Shown here piece after piece: positions 58,929-64,000 of a DNA stretch of 64,000 nucleotides (positions within the stretch are counted from its first letter, which is position 1; each line of letters starts with the position of its first letter). The notes beneath the pieces were generated by a model. It was not told the DNA's origin and made no database searches. It saw nothing but the letters and a program-made list of their open reading frames with translations. The stretch comes from Taklimakanibacter deserti (GTDB taxonomy: Bacteria > Pseudomonadota > Alphaproteobacteria > Rhizobiales > Aestuariivirgaceae). The position numbers were made by a program, and so were the translations under genes. Location: NCBI GenBank assembly GCA_003574785.1, contig QORU01000026.1, positions 1 through 64,000 on the forward strand, in the 5' to 3' direction.

Positions 58929-59704
58929 ACGACAAACCCATGGTGCGCTTCGACAAGGTCTCGAAACGCTATGGTCCGTTGACCGTGCTCGACTCGCTCG
59001 AGCTCGACGTGATGAAGGGCGAGAAGGTCGCCATCATCGGGCCGTCGGGCTCGGGCAAGACCACGGTGCTGCGCATGCTGATGACCCTCGAGGCCATCGA
59101 TGACGGGGTCATCTGGGTCGAGGGCTCGCCGCTCACTCATATGGAGCGGAACGGCCAGCTGGTGCGCGCCGACCAGGCGCATATCCGCAAGATCCGCGCC
59201 AAGATCGGCATGGTGTTCCAGTCCTTCAATCTCTTCCCGCATATGACCGCGATGAAGAACTGCATCGAGGCGCCGGTCACGGTGCTCGGCATGAAGAAGG
59301 CCGAGGCCGAGGCGCGCGCCGCCGAACTCCTCGACATGGTGGGCCTGTCGCAGAAGAAGGAGCATTACCCCTCGCAGCTCTCGGGCGGCCAGCAGCAGCG
59401 CGTCGCCATTGCGCGCGCTCTTGCCATGCGCCCCAAAATCATGCTGTTTGACGAGGTGACCTCCGCTTTGGACCCGGAGCTCGTAGGCGAAGTGCTTCAG
59501 GTGATCAGGAAATTGGGCAGCGAGCACGATCTCACCATGCTGATGGTCACCCATCAGATGGGCTTTGCCAAGGAATTTGCCGACCGCATCTGCTTCTTCT
59601 ATCAAGGCAAGATCTGCGAGCAGGGCCACCCGAAGGAATTCTTCGGCAATCCGAAGAACGAGCGGACCAAGCAGTTCCTGCACGCGGTGCTGGAGGCCGG
59701 ATGA
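58925..59704 (+). CDS. ehuA: Ectoine ABC transporter ATP-binding protein (EhuA-like)
   Basis: A 259-residue amino-acid-type ABC ATPase. Walker [11 protein letters not shown]-loop [17 protein letters not shown], signature [15 protein letters not shown], Walker [19 protein letters not shown], switch [16 protein letters not shown]. An insertion [26 protein letters not shown], longer than in HisP, is typical of the EhuA subgroup. Overlaps ehuD and gntR as ATGA. Confidence 0.91.
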   Translation: MNDKPMVRFDKVSKRYGPLTVLDSLELDVMKGEKVAIIGPSGSGKTTVLRMLMTLEAIDDGVIWVEGSPLTHMERNGQLVRADQAHIRKIRAKIGMVFQSFNLFPHMTAMKNCIEAPVTVLGMKKAEAEARAAELLDMVGLSQKKEHYPSQLSGGQQQRVAIARALAMRPKIMLFDEVTSALDPELVGEVLQVIRKLGSEHDLTMLMVTHQMGFAKEFADRICFFYQGKICEQGHPKEFFGNPKNERTKQFLHAVLEAG

Positions 59705-60390
59705 GCTTTGCCGCCGACAATGACGACAAGCCGCTGACCCTGGCGCGCGAGCGTTTCGAGCGCATCTACAATACCATTCGCGACCGCATCTGCCTCATCG
59801 AATATGAGCCGGGGCGCAGGCTTGCCGAGGAGGATCTGGCGCGCGAATTCGGCGTGTCGCGCACGCCGGTGCGGCGCGTCCTCGCCCGTCTCGAAAGCGA
59901 AGGACTGCTCGAAAGCCGGCACGGTGTTGGCACTTTCGTGATCGACGTCGATCTCGAGGCGCTCTTGCCGGTCTATCGCCTGCGCATGGAGCTGGCGGGC
60001 CTCATGGGCAAGCTCGATCCCTTGCCGCGTTCGCCGGAGGACCTCTCGCGGGTACGCGCTTTGCTCGGGCGCTGCGATGCGCTCATCAAATCGCCCGAGC
60101 CCAAGGCCTATGCCCGCCTCAATATGGACTTCTTCCATGAGCTCGCGGCGATGATCGGCAACCGGCCTTTGCGCGAGATATCTGAAAGGCTCTATTTCCT
60201 CACCAACCGCGCCTGGCTGAGGTCAGCGCCGAATCTCGATCTCGCGGACGAGATCGCCGTCTTCCGCCGCGAGGTGGCCGATATCCTCGCCGCCATGGAG
60301 CTCGGCGACTGGGAAAGCGTCGGCTTCATCCGGCGCAGCCACATCTCCATGTGGGTCCGCCGCATGCAGGAACATCAGAAGCGGGAGTAG
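59701..60390 (+). CDS. GntR-family regulator with FCD-type domain
   Basis: A 229-residue repressor. The N-terminal wHTH is IYNTIRDRICLIEYEPGRRLAEEDLAREFGVSRTPVRRVLARLESEGLLESRHGVGTFVID, followed by a helical FCD domain (YRLRMELAGLMGKL, NMDFFHELAAMIGN). Coupled to ehuA by ATGA overlap. Ectoine loci usually carry the MocR-type EnuR or the AsnC-type DoeX/AsnC regulators, so a GntR here is a variation. It probably binds GTTGTATACAAC in the eutB/ehuB promoter. Confidence 0.9.
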   Translation: MSFAADNDDKPLTLARERFERIYNTIRDRICLIEYEPGRRLAEEDLAREFGVSRTPVRRVLARLESEGLLESRHGVGTFVIDVDLEALLPVYRLRMELAGLMGKLDPLPRSPEDLSRVRALLGRCDALIKSPEPKAYARLNMDFFHELAAMIGNRPLREISERLYFLTNRAWLRSAPNLDLADEIAVFRREVADILAAMELGDWESVGFIRRSHISMWVRRMQEHQKRE

Positions 60391-60461
60391 CCCGACGAAG
60401 CCGAGCCACGATTCCATCCGGACCGGAATACCTGTAAAATCTTTCGGCAGGCGAGGTTCGC

Positions 60462-61439
60462 ATGATACAAATTCTGGTCGAGAAAGTGCCGCTTGGCCGG
60501 TCCGGTGTCTCCGTCACCAGGCTCTGCTTTGGTCTGGCGCCGCTTGGCAGCATGCCCGACACCTATGGCTATGACGTCGCGGCGAAACAGGCGCGCGAGA
60601 CGGTGCGCGCCATTTTCGACAGCTCGGTCAATTGCCTCGACACGTCACGCAATTACGGCTTCGGCCGAAGCGAAGAGCGCGTCGGCGATGTGATCCGCGA
60701 GCGGGGCGGCCTTCCACCGGGCTTCGTCATCTCCAGCAAGCTTGACCGCGACATGGAGACGGGCCACTTCGATGGCGCGCGCGCCCGCCGCTCCCTGGAG
60801 GAAAGTCTCAAAGCACTGAATGTCGATCATATTCAGCTCCTCCATGTGCACGATCCCGAACACGCCCATTCGCTTTCCGACGTGACCGCTCTAAATGGAG
60901 CGCTGGCCGAGCTCTTTCGCATGAAAGAGGAAGGTCTGGCCGAAGCCGTCGGCCTTGCGGCCGGGCGCGTCGATATCATGATGCCTCTTGTGCGCGACTG
61001 GGACTTCGACGCGCTCATCACGCATAACCGTTTCACTCTCGCCAACCGCAATGCTGAAGAGTTGATCGACTATGCCCAGGAGAGGGGAATCGCCGTTCTC
61101 AATGCCGCGCCCTATTCGGGCGGCATCCTCGCCAAGGGCTCGGCATCGCATAGGCGCTATGTCTATCAGGAGGCCTCGTCCCTCATGCTCGAGCCGATTG
61201 CCAGGATCGAGCAGGTCTGTGCTAGGCATGGGATTCCGCCCGGCGCCGCGGCCTTGCAGTTCTCAATGCGAGATCAGCGCATCGCCTCGACGATCTGCGG
61301 CATCAGCCGGCCGGAACGCATAAGCCAGACGCTGGACTGGATGCTATACCCTATCCCTCAGCAGGCCTGGGACGAGTTGATGGCGCTCCCCTACGCGACC
61401 GACGATCCGGAGGCCAAACGAGCCTATCGGCCGGGATGA
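60462..61439 (+). CDS. Aldo/keto reductase (fucose/threo-aldose or pyridoxal dehydrogenase-like)
   Basis: A 325-residue NAD(P)-dependent TIM-barrel oxidoreductase. Start LGRSGVSVTRLCFGLAPLG; catalytic Asp and Tyr in CLDTSRNYGFGRSEERVG, Lys in FVISSKLDRD, His in IQLLHVHDPE; then LNAAPYSGGILAKGSA. This subgroup includes L-fucose and pyridoxal dehydrogenases. It follows gntR by 71 bp and may be cotranscribed; a role on the hydroxyectoine-derived aldehyde or an aldose cannot be decided. Confidence 0.87.
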   Translation: MIQILVEKVPLGRSGVSVTRLCFGLAPLGSMPDTYGYDVAAKQARETVRAIFDSSVNCLDTSRNYGFGRSEERVGDVIRERGGLPPGFVISSKLDRDMETGHFDGARARRSLEESLKALNVDHIQLLHVHDPEHAHSLSDVTALNGALAELFRMKEEGLAEAVGLAAGRVDIMMPLVRDWDFDALITHNRFTLANRNAEELIDYAQERGIAVLNAAPYSGGILAKGSASHRRYVYQEASSLMLEPIARIEQVCARHGIPPGAAALQFSMRDQRIASTICGISRPERISQTLDWMLYPIPQQAWDELMALPYATDDPEAKRAYRPG

Positions 61440-61459
61440 ACCATTTTTCCTGTTCGTGG

Positions 61460-61698
61460 TCAAATGGCATCCGTCAGATATTCATCGATGAGCTGGCGAT
61501 AGCGCGTCGGTCCGGAGCTTGGGAAAGGCCGCCATGCACGACGCTCACTCCGACCGGCCGGATGCGCTCGAACGCCGCCTGATAGGTGCCGCGGTCGGAA
61601 TGATAGGCATCATCCTCCGGCGATTCGCGCTTGACATCGTGGGCCAAACGGTAGGATTGGGAAATATCAAGATCGGAGTTGTTAGGCTCCGACTTCAC
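61460..61698 (-). pseudogene. Decayed C-terminal fragment of an MBL-fold hydrolase gene
   Basis: Minus-strand reading gives DAYHSDRGTYQAAFERIRPVGVSVVHGG, which then loses sense; after a 1-base shift it continues PFPSSGPTRYRQLIDEYLTDAI and a stop at 61460-61462. This looks like the tail of a metallo-beta-lactamase-fold hydrolase (VHGGHFPSFG...YRQLIDEYL type) with one base deleted at the His codon near 61530. No N-terminal part with the HxHxDH motif is present upstream. The identification rests on pattern memory and is moderate. Confidence 0.45.
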
Positions 61699-61874
61699 TA
61701 GCCGCGTTGGATAGCCGGGCCTAACCGGCCCGTACGGTCATCCACTTAGCGGCTCCCAGGGCGTTTCATTTCGTTTCTGAATAGAAACTCCGCAATCCTC
61801 CAGATCATCAAACTCCCTAAGGCTGACCGAACGCGCGTCAGCCTCCATCCCAACTCTGACAAAGGATCATCCGA
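61699..61874. other. Junction region between core-like sequence and AT-richer tail
   Basis: No gene. Contains GCCGGGC-ctaacc-GGCCCG (about 61715-61733), a short hairpin. AAAGGATCATCCG at 61861-61873 provides the ribosome site of the next gene. Base composition becomes visibly richer in A+T to the right. Confidence 0.4.
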
Positions 61875-62402
61875 ATGGTTCTCGATCGCCGAGAGAGGCA
61901 TGGCCTCGTGCAAGCTTTACTACGTGCGCATAACAGGAAGTATGGGGGTAATCTTCTCGAGAATGTCGCACAAAGCGGCACGGCATCTGGCGATGGAAGC
62001 TACGGCGAGCCCGTTTTTGGAGGAGCAAGATTTTTCTCCTCATCACAGTCGGGCGTGACGACTGGCGACCAAGTTGCAAGTCAATCGTACAAGCTTATAC
62101 CGACGCCTCGTTCTCATCCATTCCTCGATTCGGCAAGATTCTCCTATACCGGCGAGGTTGTCGACACGGCGAAAGCCGGCGGCTTTCCTGCTTTCAAGGA
62201 AGCGCCCAGAACTTTACCACGGCTGGTTAATCCGCAGACCATCTATGACCCGCCATTGGCGGTCTATGCAGCCAACAGCACTGAGCACAAACCGACCGGC
62301 GGATACCTTCTCGGCAAGACGCTTGACCTGAATAAACATCCGGCGACAAATGCCACAAGAGCACATCCTGTTGCGCTTGCAACACAATTGGAATCTGGCT
62401 AA
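61875..62402 (+). CDS. N-terminal part of an interrupted toxin-like gene
   Basis: A 175-residue reading frame of unrecognised family (SHPFLDSARFSYTGEVVDTAKAGGFPAFKEAPRTLPRLVNPQTIYDPPLAVYAANSTEHKPTGGYLLGKT). The ATG has AAGGA at good spacing. It ends at TAA 62400-62402, but the same frame stays open after this codon for 800 bases to 63203 and its translation keeps a similar style (TRAYQSGEDTKTGFNNPRID). The two halves are best read as one ~442-codon gene broken by one nonsense codon. Low-complexity Ser/Gly start; no signal peptide. Confidence 0.6.
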   Translation: MVLDRRERHGLVQALLRAHNRKYGGNLLENVAQSGTASGDGSYGEPVFGGARFFSSSQSGVTTGDQVASQSYKLIPTPRSHPFLDSARFSYTGEVVDTAKAGGFPAFKEAPRTLPRLVNPQTIYDPPLAVYAANSTEHKPTGGYLLGKTLDLNKHPATNATRAHPVALATQLESG

Positions 62403-63203
62403 ACAAGGGCATATCAAAGCGGGGAGGATACAAAGACGGGATTCAATAATCCTAGAATTGATACGTTGCGCCGACGGTCATGGGGTCATGACGGAACTGC
62501 GGAGACCACCCCGCCGGGACATCGCCCAGCCACTTCGCGTCTGGCCGACGGTGGACCAGATATGGCCAAGGAAGCTCCGTACCGAGAGAAAAAAATGCCA
62601 GAAGTTCGCTACCCGACGTCCGGCGAAATCTGGTCAGAGTTCTTAGGAGGAATTGGCAAAGGCATTGCTCAGACATTTGCAGATATGGCGTTCGATGACG
62701 CCAAAGCCCGGCAGGCTATAGTCGACGGCATCTATATTGATACCCCAAATCCTGAGTTGTTTAGGCCACCAACAAGTCCATGGGACGATACCGGCAGGAA
62801 GATTGCATCGGGATTAATGGTGGTAATTGCGCCGGCGACGCTCAGAAGAAAGGGAAAAACTTGGCGAGGCAAGATAATTGGGAAGGTTACGCCTCCAAAA
62901 CACCTGAAACCCGGGACCGTTCCGTTTGGCAATTATATGCACGAAAAAATCGCAGAATTTTTGAAGGAGTCGTACCCAAAAACTAGATTCCGTAATAATG
63001 TCAAAACCGGCCAAAAGGGACCTGATATGGAGTATCAGTATGATCTGGATCCGGGCTTCGAAATTCTAGATATTAAAACGAACAAACCGCATAGCCAAAA
63101 GCAACTGAATCGGCAAATCCAGAACTGGGGATACGAAGAATCAAGGGTCAGAGCTATAAGTTATGACGAGGAAGGTAATATTTACGATGGATTTGGTGAC
63201 TAG
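62403..63203 (+). CDS. C-terminal part of the interrupted gene: putative PD-(D/E)xK nuclease toxin
   Basis: Open from the in-frame TAA to 63203; possible internal starts are TTG 62466 or ATGs near 62562 and 62595. The middle (IWSEFLGGIGKGIAQTFADMAFDDAKARQAIVDG, then IASGLMVVIAPATLRRKGK) is helical with a hydrophobic stretch, like pre-toxin linkers. The last ~95 residues look like a nuclease domain: NYMHEKIAEFLKESYP, then GPDMEYQY and EILDIKTNKPHSQKQLNRQI, giving P-D-x14-D-x-K. The stop overlaps the following TPR gene, the usual toxin-immunity order. AT-rich codons differ from neighbours. The nuclease call is an inference from motif spacing. Confidence 0.6.
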   Translation, partial: TRAYQSGEDTKTGFNNPRIDTLRRRSWGHDGTAETTPPGHRPATSRLADGGPDMAKEAPYREKKMPEVRYPTSGEIWSEFLGGIGKGIAQTFADMAFDDAKARQAIVDGIYIDTPNPELFRPPTSPWDDTGRKIASGLMVVIAPATLRRKGKTWRGKIIGKVTPPKHLKPGTVPFGNYMHEKIAEFLKESYPKTRFRNNVKTGQKGPDMEYQYDLDPGFEILDIKTNKPHSQKQLNRQIQNWGYEESRVRAISYDEEGNIYDGFGD

Positions 63204-63936
63204 CCCGGATTCTGCTGGCTGGGCGCTCGCAGAGGAAGGGAAGTATCAACAAGCCCTTGACGCATATAATGAAGCGAAAACCCGAGGTTTGAATTTAACG
63301 CCCCCGGATCACGTGAACTGCGGACTTTTTTTGTTGTGTTTGGAAAACTATGAAGAAGCATTGGCTCAATTTAGAGAGGCGACCGAGCTAAAGGAAATGC
63401 CGCACAGGAAAGACGAGGGATCACATCTCGAATACGAGGGAGTTGCCCAATGGCTGATGGGCAGACATGCTGAGGCTGTGATCGCGTGGCGATATAGGGT
63501 GTCAGGTATCCTAAGTGGGAAAATTCTCTATACCGACTTCGCTGGAGGCGCATCGGATGGATTGTTGCTCTGGTATGCAGCTGTTACACTGAAGGATCAT
63601 GATTTACTCAACTACACGATGGATTATTTTCGCAAGTTATCGACCTTTGGCCATCTTGCATGTTGGCCGGGGCCTCTGGTCGACCTTGCTTTGGGGATAA
63701 AATCCGCTGAAGTAATCTTCCAGCAGCGCTTTGGTAGCAACAAATTATTAGGCTGGCTGCGGAGGAAAGATTTTTTGCGGCGGAGGGAACTCGTAAATGC
63801 TCTCTTTTATTTTGCTGTGAGGCACAGGCTGGATGGTCAAGAGCATGAGTGCCGAAGATTGATGGCCAAGGTTGTCCAGATAGAGAACCCGTTGATTGAG
63901 CTCGAGTGGTATCTGGCTCGTGGAGAACTTTCGTAA
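63187..63936 (+). CDS. TPR-like protein, candidate immunity protein
   Basis: A 249-residue cytoplasmic helical protein. Early TPR-like helices: SAGWALAEEGKYQQALDAYNEAKTRGLNLTPPDHVNCGLFLLCLENYEEALAQFREATELKEMP and EYEGVAQWLMGRHAEAVIAWRYRV. The ATG at 63187 has GAGGAAGG upstream and overlaps the toxin-like gene's 3' end; an ATG at 63163 is the alternative. TPR-like immunity proteins directly after nuclease toxins are known in polymorphic toxin loci. Codon use is AT-rich, matching the toxin half, so the pair probably moved together. Confidence 0.7.
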   Translation: MDLVTSPDSAGWALAEEGKYQQALDAYNEAKTRGLNLTPPDHVNCGLFLLCLENYEEALAQFREATELKEMPHRKDEGSHLEYEGVAQWLMGRHAEAVIAWRYRVSGILSGKILYTDFAGGASDGLLLWYAAVTLKDHDLLNYTMDYFRKLSTFGHLACWPGPLVDLALGIKSAEVIFQQRFGSNKLLGWLRRKDFLRRRELVNALFYFAVRHRLDGQEHECRRLMAKVVQIENPLIELEWYLARGELS

Positions 63937-63980
63937 TCGTCTGATGAAGCGTCAATCAGCACCGCCCTGGAGCGATCCCG

Positions 63981-64000
63981 ATGAAGATTGTATATTTTTA
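63981..64000 (+). CDS. Possible start of next gene, truncated by window end
   Basis: ATG at 63981 preceded by GGAG at ~9 bp, reading MKIVYF before the sequence ends. Too short to identify. Confidence 0.3.

Noticed and set aside
62350..62646. 98-codon frame across the in-frame TAA
   Set aside because: It overlaps both halves of the toxin-like gene in another frame. The continuous frame 0 reading explains the region better.
1..64000. tRNA, rRNA, CRISPR arrays, complete insertion sequences, prophage
   Set aside because: None seen on reading both strands. The repeats found are short palindromic elements, not regularly spaced arrays, and no transposase or integrase motif was noticed.

Overview
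The window looks like chromosome of a soil- or plant-associated alphaproteobacterium, most likely Hyphomicrobiales (Rhizobiales). The evidence is a GC-rich sequence, many solute-binding-protein ABC transporters, operons held together by 4-bp ATGA overlaps, mosaic palindromic repeats of the rhizobial RIME type, and short dispersed palindromes. No rRNA, tRNA, CRISPR array or intact insertion sequence was seen. The last ~2.1 kb (from about 61.9 kb) is visibly more AT-rich and looks horizontally acquired.

Layout. 0.2-6.2 kb: a rhamnose/autoinducer-2-type sugar ABC operon (ATPase, two permeases, binding protein) read leftward from a divergent DeoR regulator; the operon is bracketed by inverted copies of a ~150-bp repeat. 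6.2-15.2 kb: mixed single genes (AraC/GyrI regulator, DUF1254 protein, Gly/Ala-rich exported protein, allene-oxide-cyclase-like protein, choline-type binding protein, hydroxyisobutyrate-dehydrogenase-like protein with a divergent LysR, L-rhamnose mutarotase, dimetal M24 peptidase).

15.4-51.5 kb: a large aromatic amino-acid catabolic island. One leftward operon runs 2-aminobenzoate-CoA ligase, kynureninase, tryptophan 2,3-dioxygenase, TetR, FAH-family hydrolase and MBL hydrolase. Rightward lie an LLM flavin oxidoreductase and an operon of SDR, MarR, enoyl-CoA hydratase, acyl-CoA dehydrogenase and a hydratase/3-hydroxyacyl-CoA dehydrogenase fusion. A small-protein/cold-shock/bS21 cluster (28.5-30.7 kb) interrupts. 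The island resumes with a leftward operon (exported VOC protein, fused 2-aminobenzoyl-CoA monooxygenase/reductase, RidA, dimethylglycine-dehydrogenase-like protein), a second leftward operon (isatin-hydrolase/formamidase-type cyclase, FAD oxidoreductase, MarR, IorA, IorB), a divergent second FAD oxidoreductase, and a rightward peptide-type ABC transporter ending in a thiolase. Together these read as tryptophan -> kynurenine -> anthranilate -> anthraniloyl-CoA -> dearomatisation by the CoA hybrid route -> beta-oxidation -> thiolysis. Five near-identical operator-like sites (core TTTAGnnCTAAA, half-site CTAAAATAATT) sit in front of four of these operons and probably define one regulon. A different perfect palindrome (TACTTGCAATTGCAAGTA) sits at the cyclase/FAD-oxidoreductase divergent promoter.

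51.6-61.4 kb: an ectoine/hydroxyectoine-type uptake and utilisation locus. ehuBCDA plus a GntR and an aldo-keto reductase read rightward; eutB, eutC, doeA, a second creatinase-like M24 protein and a VOC protein read leftward. The two arms share a promoter region holding GTTGTATACAAC. 61.4-64 kb: a decayed MBL gene, then a toxin-like gene with a C-terminal PD-(D/E)xK-type nuclease signature, interrupted by one in-frame TAA, followed by an overlapping TPR-like gene that is a candidate immunity protein.
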